Counted from the stretch's first letter, positions 53,778 through 61,821 are shown. The stretch: 64,000 nt of DNA from Natrinema salsiterrestre (GCF_029502005.1 NZ_JAMQOT010000004.1:310001-374000), one strand, 5' to 3'. The notes: a model not told the origin generated them from the sequence alone. Numbers and translations: made by a program.

Positions 53778-54869
53778 TCAGTCTTCGGTCTCGGTCGGCA
53801 GCTTGTTCGTGGGTTCGTACGTGACGTTTTCGGCGACCGTTCGGCGGTTCTGTTCGCCGATCCGATCGGCGACCTCGCCGACGACGTCCTCGAGGTGACT
53901 CTGGACCTCGCTGTCGTCGTCCTTGACGAGTGCGCCCTCGCTGCCGTCGGCTCCGAAGTCCGGGTGGATCGGAATGCGACCCAGCAGCGGCACGTCGTAC
54001 TTGTCGACGATGGTGTCCGCACCGCCGGTCCCGAACAGCCCGTGCTGGTCGCCACAGGACGGGCAGATGAACGAGCTCATGTTCTCGACGACGCCCAACA
54101 CCGGCGTGTCGTGTTTGTTGAACATCTGGATCCCCTTTCGGGTGTCGTCCAGCGCCATCTCCTGTGGCGTCGTGACGACGACCGATCCGGTCACCGGCAT
54201 CGACTGCAGCAGGTTCAGCGTCGCGTCGCCGGTCCCCGGCGGCAGGTCCACGATGAGATAGTCGAGTCGACCCCACTCGACGCCCTCGAGGAACTTCATC
54301 ATGAACTTGTTGACCATCGGCCCGCGGAGGATCGCGGGGTCGTCGTCGTCTTCCATCATCATGCCCATGCTGATGATGCGGACGCCGTCCGAGCGGGGCG
54401 GCACGATCTCCTCGTTCGGCGTCACGCCGGGATCGCTCTCGGGAGGGAGGATCTGCGGAACGTTGGGGCCGTGAATGTCGGCGTCGAGCAACCCGACGTT
54501 CGCGCCCCGCTTGTCGAGCCCGGCGGCGAGATTCGCCGCGACGGTCGTTTTCCCGACGCCACCCTTCCCGGAGGAGACGGCGATGACGTTGCGAACGCGC
54601 GGGAGGACCTCGTCGTCGAAGCCGTGGTCCTCGCCGACGTGTGCCCGCAGGTCGGCCTCGAGACCGGCGTCCTGAATGACCTCGCGAATGCGGTTCCCCA
54701 GTTCCAGCTCCGAGGGCGCGTACGGCGCGTTAAACGCGAGCGAGATCCGGGCCGTTTCGTCGTCGATCGTGACGTCGTTGACCAGTCCCAGCGAGATGAT
54801 GTCGTCGCCGAGCTCCGGGTCCTCGACCCCCTCGAGTTTGATTTCGAGCTCGTGTTCTGTGATGCTCAT
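53778..54869 (-). CDS. Mrp/NBP35 family iron-sulfur carrier ATPase
   Basis: 363 residues. An N-terminal MIP18/DUF59 domain (VEDPELGDDIISLGLVNDV) precedes the deviant Walker A SSGKGGVGKTTVAANLAAGL near residue 100. CPSC near residue 290 supplies the dimer-bridged 4Fe-4S site. Such proteins carry and insert Fe-S clusters into apoproteins, which is relevant for the Fe-S rich operon that follows. In the same direction, but 0.15 kb away from the next gene. Confidence 0.95.
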   Translation of the reverse strand: MSITEHELEIKLEGVEDPELGDDIISLGLVNDVTIDDETARISLAFNAPYAPSELELGNRIREVIQDAGLEADLRAHVGEDHGFDDEVLPRVRNVIAVSSGKGGVGKTTVAANLAAGLDKRGANVGLLDADIHGPNVPQILPPESDPGVTPNEEIVPPRSDGVRIISMGMMMEDDDDPAILRGPMVNKFMMKFLEGVEWGRLDYLIVDLPPGTGDATLNLLQSMPVTGSVVVTTPQEMALDDTRKGIQMFNKHDTPVLGVVENMSSFICPSCGDQHGLFGTGGADTIVDKYDVPLLGRIPIHPDFGADGSEGALVKDDDSEVQSHLEDVVGEVADRIGEQNRRTVAENVTYEPTNKLPTETED

Positions 54870-55015
54870 AGTGTCGATCTACGTAGCCGAATGAAGGGGG
54901 CGGAACGGCATACGTGTGATGGTTCGATACGCGAGCAGAGGAGAGACCGCAGACTGGAACACAGCGGTCGTCGTCGCGAAAAATGAAGCGGTGGTCGGAA
55001 ACGATACGGATTCGG

Positions 55016-55327
55016 TTACGGCGGGCCGACGGCGCTGAACGGCTCCGGTGGGCCGCCGTAGAAGACGATGCCGATCAGGACGGTCAGGATGAACATCCCG
55101 ACCCACATCGACGTCGTCAGACCGACGAGGTAGCCCACGCCGAGCAGTCCGGACTTCGTGTCGCGGGGTTCACCGAGGAACCACGCCGCGAGCATGATGT
55201 AGACCGGAACCAGGATGACCGCGAAGATGATCCAGGTCCCCTCGTTGGGGAAGCCGGTGAAGCCGCCGGTACCGTCGTACCCGTGATAGAGCAGTTCCAG
55301 CGGAACGGTTGTCAGTGATGTACTCAT
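55016..55327 (-). CDS. Small membrane protein of the NrfD operon, 103 aa
   Basis: Three membrane segments are likely: TWIIFAVILVPVYIMLAAWF, a stretch around GLLGVGYLVGLTTS, and MFILTVLIGIVFYGG. Its start codon overlaps the stop of the NrfD gene (ATGA). Not recognised by name. It is best regarded as an accessory subunit of the NrfD-type complex, co-translated with it. Confidence 0.7.
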   Translation of the reverse strand: MSTSLTTVPLELLYHGYDGTGGFTGFPNEGTWIIFAVILVPVYIMLAAWFLGEPRDTKSGLLGVGYLVGLTTSMWVGMFILTVLIGIVFYGGPPEPFSAVGPP

Positions 55328-56676
55328 GCTTCCACCTCCGGTTCGGTCGCTTCCTCACTGTGCTCGTGGTCGCCGCGCAGGTGTTCGATCGCGTGGAGTT
55401 CGACCACCGGGACGAGCTTCGAGAGGTTGAGGAATAAAAGTGCAACCAGGCCGACCGTCCCGACGAGCGAGAGCCACTCGATCGCGCTCGGGAAGTACGT
55501 CCCGGGCGTGTTGGCGTAGATGTCGAACGTCGGGTGCAGGAAGCCTTCGACGACGAACAGGATCTTCTCGGTCAGGGTCCCGGTGAGGATGATGCCGCTG
55601 GCGATGAGCGCTCGCTTCTTGTTGAACAGGGCCGGACGGATCCCCTGTAGGAAGATGTACACGAGCGTGCCGAAGATCATCGTCATCGCAACCTGGTAGA
55701 CCGGGTGGCCGATCTTCGCCTCGATCGCGATCGCCTTGTTGGTCGGGCCGAGGAAGACGCCGTTGATGATCGTCTGGAGCTGGAACCAGAGGAACAGCAG
55801 GGTGAAGAACCCGAGCCACAGCAACAGCCCGCGGAAGATGTCGTCGGTGATGATGTGGTCCCAGTCGTAGGCGCGACGGAACGCGTAGGAGATGATCATG
55901 ATGCCGCTGATCGCCGACATCAGCGCGATGCTCAGGAACATCGGCCCCTGAATCGCGCCGGTCCAGCCGGGCATCGCCGGCAGGAGCGCGAACAGCCACG
56001 GGATGACGCCACCGTGGAGCAAGAGCGGGGCCATGATGATGACCGCAGCGGCGAGCCACCAGACCATCCGCTGGATGACCTGATCTTCCTTCTCCGTGTA
56101 GCCGATCGTCATGATCTTGTAGACCGGCTCGAACATGTCCGGCAGATCGTCGCGCAGCCGGTTGACGTCGTAGCGCAGCGTCAGGCCGAGATAGGTCGCC
56201 GACAGCACGAAGTAGGCCGTGATGACGGTGACGTCCCACACCAGCGGCGAGTTGTTGACCGTGATGTGGTAGTGGCCGATGACGCTCGTGACCATCCGGT
56301 CCGGACGACCCATGTGGACCAGGATGTAGAAACCGGCGGCGGAGAGGCCACCGATCGTGGTCATCTCCGCGAGCCGGGCGACCGGCATGTACCGGTCCAT
56401 GCCGAGCAGGCGGACGGCGGCCGAGAGGATGATGCCGCCGTGTGCGACGCCGACCCACCAGATGAACGCGCCGATGTACAGTCCCCACGTCGAGCCGCCG
56501 CCGCTCCCCCAGTCGCCGAGGCCCGTCACGATCAGCCCTTGCTGAAGCTGGTAGGCCCAGGCGATGAGGAACGCGACGAGTCCCAGTGCCGCTGCCCCGT
56601 ACAGGGCGAAGTACTTCGTCGTGAGCGTGTTGATCGGGCGGAGGATGTCCGCCTCGGTCGGCTCCTTCGTGCTCAT
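55324..56676 (-). CDS. NrfD/PsrC-type membrane quinol-binding subunit
   Basis: 450 residues with about ten membrane segments, NrfD/polysulfide-reductase membrane-subunit family. Characteristic are SAAVRLLGMDRYMPVARLAE, GFYILVHMGRPDRM and ILRSPINTLTTKYF at the N-terminus. These proteins oxidise or reduce quinol at the membrane and pass electrons to a Fe-S partner, here the upstream gene. Its ATG overlaps the stop of the FeS gene (ATGA). No molybdopterin subunit gene is in the operon. Confidence 0.92.
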   Translation of the reverse strand: MSTKEPTEADILRPINTLTTKYFALYGAAALGLVAFLIAWAYQLQQGLIVTGLGDWGSGGGSTWGLYIGAFIWWVGVAHGGIILSAAVRLLGMDRYMPVARLAEMTTIGGLSAAGFYILVHMGRPDRMVTSVIGHYHITVNNSPLVWDVTVITAYFVLSATYLGLTLRYDVNRLRDDLPDMFEPVYKIMTIGYTEKEDQVIQRMVWWLAAAVIIMAPLLLHGGVIPWLFALLPAMPGWTGAIQGPMFLSIALMSAISGIMIISYAFRRAYDWDHIITDDIFRGLLLWLGFFTLLFLWFQLQTIINGVFLGPTNKAIAIEAKIGHPVYQVAMTMIFGTLVYIFLQGIRPALFNKKRALIASGIILTGTLTEKILFVVEGFLHPTFDIYANTPGTYFPSAIEWLSLVGTVGLVALLFLNLSKLVPVVELHAIEHLRGDHEHSEEATEPEVEA

Positions 56677-58337
56677 AGCGACACCCCGTCGACGCCGCCG
56701 ACGGTCTCGTTATCGAGGACCTCCTGTCGCTCGTCGACGAGACCCACGTCCTCGGGGGAGGTCGGTCCGTCGACCTGCTGGGCCTCCGGTCCGGGCTCCT
56801 GGCCGAGGTAGGTGACGTTCGGGTTCGTTCCGATGTCCTCGAGCAGCTGGAACGAGCTCGGTTTGCCCGTGTACTGGTGGAGTCGGAACTTCGCCTCCTG
56901 TTCGCTCCCGTCGCCGAGTTGCAGCGCCTCGAGGGCCTCGTCGCTCTCGAGGTCGACGTACTGCTGAATCGCCTCGACGGAGGCGAGGATATTCTGTTCG
57001 TTCCTGAGAATGCTGTTGTTCTCCTCGTCGCCGGGCTCGAGCCCCTCGCTGAGGATGTCGATGGCCTTCATGATCGCCAGCTGGTCCTCGGTGAACGACG
57101 AGTTATCGCTGAGGCCGTCGATCTTCTCGATCGCGGTCTCGACGTCGTCGCCCTCGCTGAGGGCGCTGTCGATGTCGTCCGGCGACGGTGCGGACTTGGA
57201 GCTCTCGATGCTGTTCGTCAGATGAACGACTGCGCGGCTCTTGGTCGGGTGTTCGCGGTGCTGGTAGGGATCGCTCTTCTCGTCATTGACGTTTCCGAAC
57301 TGGATCGCACCCGGGGGACAAGCGTCCTCACACGCCGACGTCCCGACCTTCTCTTCGCCCTGCGTCCCGTCCTGCCGGGACGGACACATCGTACACTTGC
57401 TCATCACGCCGCGAGGGGCGCGGCTGTCGACCCAGCGCTCGCCGTACTCGTAGTCGCCCATCGTGTGGCTCTCGTCGAGGTCGCTGTAGTCCGTGCTGGG
57501 CTCGTCCCACTGGAAGTAGTTGACGCCGTAGGGACAGGCGACCTGACAGTACCGACAGCCGATACAGACGTCGTAGTCGGTCAGGACGAGGCCGTCCTTG
57601 TCGCGGGTGTGACGGGCCGTCGTCGGACAGACCTTTTCGCAGGGGGCGTCCGTACAGTGCTGACACGGTCGCACCAGCATGTTGAACTCGCTCCCCATGT
57701 TGAAGTCGGTGTACGCGCCGGATTCGCTCAGCCCGTTTCCGCCCTCGGGGGAGTCGTTGTTTTCGTCCTCCCAGGCCATGACGTACATCCAGTTGACCCC
57801 GTCGTCGAGGCTGTTCTCCTGGGTACAGGCCGTCATGCAGGTCAGACAGCCGTCACAGCGCTCGAGGTCGATCGTCATCCCCCACTGCGTATCCGTGGGG
57901 CTTTCTTCGGTGGTCTCCTGCCGGGGGCCGTCTCCTGCTGCGAGGCTCTCTTCGGGTCCGTCGCTGGCGGTCCCGAAGGCACCGAGCCCGACGGCCGCCG
58001 CGCCGACGCCCATCTTCTTCATCGTCTCGCGACGGGTCTCGTCCCCGTCGCCGTCGAAGGCTCCGAGCATGTTGGAGACGGTTCCGCTCGCCTCCTCCTG
58101 TGCCGCCTCGTAGGCCTCCTTCGTCGGGCGCTCGTCCTCGCCGAACTCCTCCATCACGGCCTCGTGATGGCGTTCGTGGAATTCGGCTTCGGAGAGCTCG
58201 CCCTTCGTGACCCGCATCGCGTCCTGGGCCATTTCCATACCGAGATCGCTGTCGTACTCGGTATCGTCGAGCATCGTCTCGAGTTCGTCCTCCCACTCGT
58301 CCCCGAGCGGGTGGAATGATTCATCGTCCGTGCTCAT
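56673..58337 (-). CDS. Four-cluster Fe-S electron-transfer subunit with internal Tat signal
   Basis: 554 residues. Ferredoxin motifs: CDGCLTCMTACTQEN, CQHCTDAPCEKVCPTTA, CIGCRYCQVACPYG and CTMCPSRQ with ACEDACPPGA, for four 4Fe-4S clusters in a DmsB/NrfC-type domain. Before them are 100 acidic residues, then TRRETMKKMGVGAAAVGLG, a twin-arginine signal at residues 102-103 rather than at the N-terminus. A long C-terminal extension (about 180 residues) follows the clusters. It would lie on the outer face of the membrane, taking electrons from NrfD encoded downstream. Confidence 0.9.
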   Translation of the reverse strand: MSTDDESFHPLGDEWEDELETMLDDTEYDSDLGMEMAQDAMRVTKGELSEAEFHERHHEAVMEEFGEDERPTKEAYEAAQEEASGTVSNMLGAFDGDGDETRRETMKKMGVGAAAVGLGAFGTASDGPEESLAAGDGPRQETTEESPTDTQWGMTIDLERCDGCLTCMTACTQENSLDDGVNWMYVMAWEDENNDSPEGGNGLSESGAYTDFNMGSEFNMLVRPCQHCTDAPCEKVCPTTARHTRDKDGLVLTDYDVCIGCRYCQVACPYGVNYFQWDEPSTDYSDLDESHTMGDYEYGERWVDSRAPRGVMSKCTMCPSRQDGTQGEEKVGTSACEDACPPGAIQFGNVNDEKSDPYQHREHPTKSRAVVHLTNSIESSKSAPSPDDIDSALSEGDDVETAIEKIDGLSDNSSFTEDQLAIMKAIDILSEGLEPGDEENNSILRNEQNILASVEAIQQYVDLESDEALEALQLGDGSEQEAKFRLHQYTGKPSSFQLLEDIGTNPNVTYLGQEPGPEAQQVDGPTSPEDVGLVDERQEVLDNETVGGVDGVSL

Positions 58338-58371
58338 TAGATCAGAACACCTCTGTATATGACGCTGGTGT

Positions 58372-58396
58372 CATGCCGGAGGTACTGGACGGCATG
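58372..58396. promoter_or_regulatory. Inverted repeat before the Fe-S/NrfD operon
   Basis: CATGCCG (58372-58378) and CGGCATG (58390-58396) are perfect seven-base arms 11 bp apart. They end 35 bp before the ATG of the Fe-S gene, just beyond the TATA-like CATATACAG. A likely operator, distinct from the CGAA-N4-TTCG sites. Confidence 0.45.
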
Positions 58397-58491
58397 CACT
58401 TGAAATCGTTCATTTGTGTGTCCTCATTCCCCGTCTCACAACCGTACTCGGATGAAGTACTGAGTCGATTTCCACTTCGTGAGAATCGAGA

Positions 58492-58503
58492 CGAATATGT
58501 TCG
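58492..58503. promoter_or_regulatory. CGAA-N4-TTCG palindrome, site 1
   Basis: CGAATATGTTCG. It lies in the gap between the Fe-S gene (155 bp to its ATG) and the end of the regulator gene. Same motif as the sites near 59.3-60.0 kb. At this distance its target is uncertain. Confidence 0.4.
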
Positions 58504-58569
58504 TACGTACAAATAGGATGCTGCGGGTCGATGCCGTCCGGTCGCCGGTCCCGTTTCGACGGCCCTGAT

Positions 58570-59244
58570 TTAAGTGTGCGCGAGCTCCTCCTCGAGGGCC
58601 TCTTCGCCGTCGAGGCTCGGGAGATCCTCGACGAATCGCTTGATGATCGCTTCCTCGGCGCGGTGAAGCGTCTCGCTACAGGTCGACTTGGCGATATCCA
58701 GGTGGTCGGCCAGTTCGGTCAGCGAGGACCGTCGCGGGGTATCGTAGTACCCCTCGTCGACGGCCGCGGCGACCACCTCGAGCTGGCGCTCCGAGAGGAG
58801 TTGGCTCTCGTGGAGCCGCTCGCGGACGTGTTCGATCCGGTACTGCAGGCCGAAGTGCTCGAGTTGTTCGGCGAGTTCGGCGAGTCGCTCTCGGGAGCCC
58901 GTGACCTCGATCGACGCCTCGCCGTCCTGAATCTCGACGGGGAGTTCGATCGGCATCCCCGACTCTCGGGAGGAGAACAGCAGGAGCGGTGCCGTCGTCT
59001 CGAAGTGGACCGTCGCTTCGTTGTCGCTCCACTGGGCGAGCGTGATTTCGGTGAGCTGGGGGTGGTCGTTCATCGCGTCCACCACTTCGGGGACGACCGG
59101 ACCGGCGATCCGAACGAGGGCGAAGCCGGACTCGGACCCGGGGACGGCCGCGAGGACCCGAAAGGTCGCCTCCGGGTAGTCCGTCGATATCTGTTGGATC
59201 CAGACCTCTTCCGGCATCGTGAGGGACAGGGTTGCTTGGGCCAT
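58570..59244 (-). CDS. Bat-type (HTH_10) transcriptional regulator
   Basis: 224 residues, ATG at 59244. The N-terminal two-thirds has the sensor-like fold of the bacterio-opsin-activator family; the C-terminal HTH_10 reads LLSERQLEVVAAAVDEGYYDTPRRS then LTELADHLDIAKSTCSETLHRAEE. It resembles the DmsR/NarO group that controls anaerobic respiration genes, but lacks the N-terminal cysteine cluster of NarO. A TATA box lies 20-26 bp before the ATG, and the CGAA-N4-TTCG site 39 bp before it. Probable autoregulation and control of the neighbouring DUF2249 genes. Confidence 0.9.
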   Translation of the reverse strand: MAQATLSLTMPEEVWIQQISTDYPEATFRVLAAVPGSESGFALVRIAGPVVPEVVDAMNDHPQLTEITLAQWSDNEATVHFETTAPLLLFSSRESGMPIELPVEIQDGEASIEVTGSRERLAELAEQLEHFGLQYRIEHVRERLHESQLLSERQLEVVAAAVDEGYYDTPRRSSLTELADHLDIAKSTCSETLHRAEEAIIKRFVEDLPSLDGEEALEEELAHT

Positions 59245-59245
59245 A

Positions 59246-59257
59246 CGAACGTGTTCC
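59246..59257. promoter_or_regulatory. CGAA-N4-TTC(C) palindrome, site 2, abutting the regulator start
   Basis: CGAACGTGTTCC, one base off the consensus. It is directly before the regulator's ATG (minus strand), where binding would block transcription, so it may be a self-repression site. Confidence 0.4.
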
Positions 59258-59282
59258 GGTCGGAACTATATACGGGTGGTTA

Positions 59283-59294
59283 CGAATATGTTCG
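59283..59294. promoter_or_regulatory. CGAA-N4-TTCG palindrome, site 3
   Basis: CGAATATGTTCG, 39 bp upstream of the regulator's ATG (minus strand) and just beyond its TATA box GTATATAG. Same spacing as the sites before the DUF2249 genes. Confidence 0.6.
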
Positions 59295-59328
59295 GCAATT
59301 TCCCAACCGATGGGAAGACGGAGAGTCG

Positions 59329-59340
59329 CGAACACGTTCG
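59329..59340. promoter_or_regulatory. CGAA-N4-TTCG palindrome, site 4
   Basis: CGAACACGTTCG, 40 bp before the ATG of the first DUF2249 gene (plus strand). Confidence 0.6.
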
Positions 59341-59379
59341 CCCGAACGTCCAATCGATCGTGAATCGAAGACGGATTCG

Positions 59380-59607
59380 ATGGCAACCGAATCCACCGAA
59401 CGAACGCTGGACGTCAGAGAGATCGACGGTCCCCCGTTCGACGACATCGTGGCCGCACTGGCGGACCTCGAGCCGGATCACCGACTGCGATTGATCGCCC
59501 CGTTCGAGCCGGAACCCCTCTACGAAGTGCTCGACGACCGAGGGTTCGTCCACGAGAGCGAGGAACGCGACGGCGGTGTCTGGCACGTGCTCATCGAACA
59601 CGCGTAA
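59380..59607 (+). CDS. DUF2249 domain protein 1
   Basis: 75 residues from the ATG at 59380. DUF2249 fold: LDVREIDGPPFDDIVAAL, then a RLIAPFEPEPLYEVLDDRGF loop and strand WHVLIEHA. The family is small, SirA/TusA-like, and often found beside nitrogen-oxide or anaerobic respiration genes; its biochemical role is not known. One of three copies here, each behind a CGAA-N4-TTCG site. Confidence 0.83.
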   Translation: MATESTERTLDVREIDGPPFDDIVAALADLEPDHRLRLIAPFEPEPLYEVLDDRGFVHESEERDGGVWHVLIEHA

Positions 59608-59624
59608 CGACCGGATCCTATCTG

Positions 59625-59636
59625 CGAACATGTTCG
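59625..59636. promoter_or_regulatory. CGAA-N4-TTCG palindrome, site 5
   Basis: CGAACATGTTCG, a perfect 12-bp palindrome, 41 bp before the ATG of the second DUF2249 gene. Confidence 0.62.
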
Positions 59637-59676
59637 CACAAAAGCCGATGCGGGGCTCGCTCCGACTACGAATCGC

Positions 59677-59910
59677 ATGACACGACTCGACGTCAGGGAC
59701 ATTCCGCCGGTGAACCGCCATCCGAAGATCCACGACGAGTTCGACGCCCTCGAGCCGGGCGAGTCGCTGACGATCGTCAACGACCACGAACCCAAGCCGC
59801 TGTTCTACGAGTTCGAGGCCGAGGTGGAGAGCTTCGACGCTGACGGGTACGAAGTCGAACAGGTCGCGCCCGACGAGTTCGTCGCGACGTTCCCGAAAGT
59901 AGACGCGTAG
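59677..59910 (+). CDS. DUF2249 domain protein 2
   Basis: 77 residues. LDVRDIPPVNRHPKIHDEFD at the start, a GESLTIVNDHEPKPLFYEFE loop and a C-terminal strand EFVATFPK. Belongs to DUF2249 and is more diverged from copies 1 and 3. Its own palindrome lies 41 bp upstream. Separate transcription from copy 1 is likely because of the palindromic site between them. Confidence 0.83.
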   Translation: MTRLDVRDIPPVNRHPKIHDEFDALEPGESLTIVNDHEPKPLFYEFEAEVESFDADGYEVEQVAPDEFVATFPKVDA

Positions 59911-59959
59911 CGTCAGGGATGAGTACGCCCTGTCGCGTCTCGCACGGGCGGACTTCGAC

Positions 59960-59971
59960 CGAACACGTACG
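59960..59971. promoter_or_regulatory. CGAA-N4-T(A)CG palindrome, site 6
   Basis: CGAACACGTACG, one mismatch in the right arm, 39 bp before the ATG of the third DUF2249 gene. Confidence 0.5.
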
Positions 59972-60009
59972 GGGCGAGAGATAGCTACCGCGGAGCCGAA
60001 TCAGCACGT

Positions 60010-60273
60010 ATGTCATCACTCACCACCGTCGTCGACCGAACCGATGCACCGCGCGATCGGCCGCGGGAGACCCTCGACGTGCGATCGCTCGGGCCGCCGA
60101 ACCCCCTCCAGCAGACCCTCGAGTTGCTCGTCGACCTGCCCGACGAGACGGTGCTGGTCCAGCGCAACGATCGCGTTCCCCAGTTTCTGTTCCCGAAGCT
60201 GGACGACCGGGGCTATCGCTACGAGACGATCGAACGCGACGACGACGTCGTGACCGTCATCTGGCGTGACTAG
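60010..60273 (+). CDS. DUF2249 domain protein 3
   Basis: 87 residues. ETLDVRSLGPPNPLQQTLEL followed by DLPDETVLVQRNDRVPQFL and a strand DDVVTVIWRD. It has a short N-terminal extension before the DUF2249 core. Copy 3 of the set; directly upstream of the haem synthase gene. Confidence 0.83.
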   Translation: MSSLTTVVDRTDAPRDRPRETLDVRSLGPPNPLQQTLELLVDLPDETVLVQRNDRVPQFLFPKLDDRGYRYETIERDDDVVTVIWRD

Positions 60274-60363
60274 CGCCGATTCCAGTCTGCCGATCCGATC
60301 AGCGGCTCGTCGCCCCGAACCGCCAGTTCGCAGGGTAGCCGCGAATGGAGCGATCTCCGACAG

Positions 60364-61821
60364 ATGATAGATATCACAGACCGACGACGGTTCGCGGACC
60401 TCCTTGCAACGACGACCGTCGCGGCATACGTCCTCGTCGCACTCGGGACCGCGGTCTCGACGACCGATAGCGCACCGACGTGTTCGACGTTCCTCGGGTG
60501 TTCGTCCGATCCGGCACACCTCACGCTCTCCGGCGAGGTCCTGCTCTTCTGGGGCCACCGTCTCGCGGCCCTCGTCACCGGCGTCCTCGTCGCCGCGTCG
60601 GGGCTCGCCGTCAGGAAAGCCGCGGTCGGTCGCCGCGCGGCCCGGCTCGTCGGCTGTGTCGTCGTCCTCTTTCCCGTCCAGATCGCGCTCGGCGCCGCGA
60701 TCGTCGTCGGGAGCCCTGCCATCGCGAGGACGGTTCACCTCGCACTCGCGATGCTCATCTTCGCCTGCCTGCTCCTCGCGCTCGTTCGAACGCTCGATGA
60801 TCACCCACGCGAGGAGACGGCTCCGAGTGTGAACGGACCGGCCTCGAGCTCGGGAGAACAGTCGGAACGGGTTTCGGCGGCCAGCGACGACGATATCGGG
60901 GAGACGGCGACCTCGAGCGAGCGAGCGACCGGGTCCGTCTCCCGTCTCCGGCGGACGGCCGGTGCGTACCTGACGCTCACCAAACCGCGGTTGATGTGGC
61001 TGCTCTGTCTCGTCGCACTCGCGGGGATGGGGCTGGCGACGCTCACCGGCGCGCCGCTCGAGCCGACGACCGCGATCGCGACCCTCGCCGGCGGCGTCCT
61101 CGCCATCGGCGCGAGCGGAACGTTCAATCACGTTTACGAGCGCGACCGCGATCGGCGGATGAACCGAACGAACGACCGGCCGCTGGTCCACGATCTCGTC
61201 CCGGCTCGGAACGCCCTCGTATTCGGGCTCGCTCTCGCGGCGACGTCGACGATCGTGCTCGTGACGTGGGTGAACGCGCTGGCGGCGGCGCTCACCTTCG
61301 CGGCGATCGTCTACTACGCCGTCCTCTACACGGTCCTGTTGAAACCCAACACCGCCTGGAACACGGTTCTCGGCGGCGGCGCCGGGGCACTCCCCGCAGT
61401 TATCGGGTGGGCCGCCGTCACCGGAACCGTCGGCGCGCCCGCGCTCGCCCTCGCAGCGGTGATCTTCCTGTGGACGCCCGCGCACTTCTACAGCCTCGCG
61501 ATCGCGTTCCGGGAGGATTACGCGCGCGGCGGTTTTCCGATGTACCCCGTCGTCGAAGGCGTCCCGGCGGCGCGTCGACACGTCGCGTTCTACCTGGGCG
61601 CGACGTTGCTGGCCGCGAGCGTTCTCGGGTGGATCGCCGGGCTGGGATGGGTCTACGCGGTCACATCCATCGCGCTGGGTAGCGTCTTCCTGCGGTCGGT
61701 GATCCGCCAGTACCGCACGCCGACCGACGAGGTCGCGCTCCGCTCGTTCTACGTCTCGAACTACTACCTCGGAGCGATCCTCCTCGCGATCGTCCTCGAG
61801 ACGCTTCTCGTCGCCGCCTGA
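60364..61821 (+). CDS. ctaB: Fused CtaA-like / CtaB protohaem farnesyltransferase
   Basis: 485 residues. The first half (about residues 1-145) has four membrane segments and the FWGHRLAALVTG and HLALAMLIF pairs of haem A synthase-like (CtaA) proteins. A disordered linker follows. The second half (about 200-485) is CtaB, converting haem b to haem o with farnesyl diphosphate, with the signature NHVYERDRDRRMNRTNDRPL. It would supply haem o or a to the downstream haem-copper enzyme. An inverted repeat CGAAC-N5-GTTCG at 60316-60330 precedes it. Confidence 0.9.
   Translation: MIDITDRRRFADLLATTTVAAYVLVALGTAVSTTDSAPTCSTFLGCSSDPAHLTLSGEVLLFWGHRLAALVTGVLVAASGLAVRKAAVGRRAARLVGCVVVLFPVQIALGAAIVVGSPAIARTVHLALAMLIFACLLLALVRTLDDHPREETAPSVNGPASSSGEQSERVSAASDDDIGETATSSERATGSVSRLRRTAGAYLTLTKPRLMWLLCLVALAGMGLATLTGAPLEPTTAIATLAGGVLAIGASGTFNHVYERDRDRRMNRTNDRPLVHDLVPARNALVFGLALAATSTIVLVTWVNALAAALTFAAIVYYAVLYTVLLKPNTAWNTVLGGGAGALPAVIGWAAVTGTVGAPALALAAVIFLWTPAHFYSLAIAFREDYARGGFPMYPVVEGVPAARRHVAFYLGATLLAASVLGWIAGLGWVYAVTSIALGSVFLRSVIRQYRTPTDEVALRSFYVSNYYLGAILLAIVLETLLVAA

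Noticed and set aside
56877-58319. 480-residue plus-strand frame opposite the Fe-S gene
   Set aside because: The reverse strand holds a four-cluster ferredoxin with complete Cys motifs; the plus-strand frame is a shadow.
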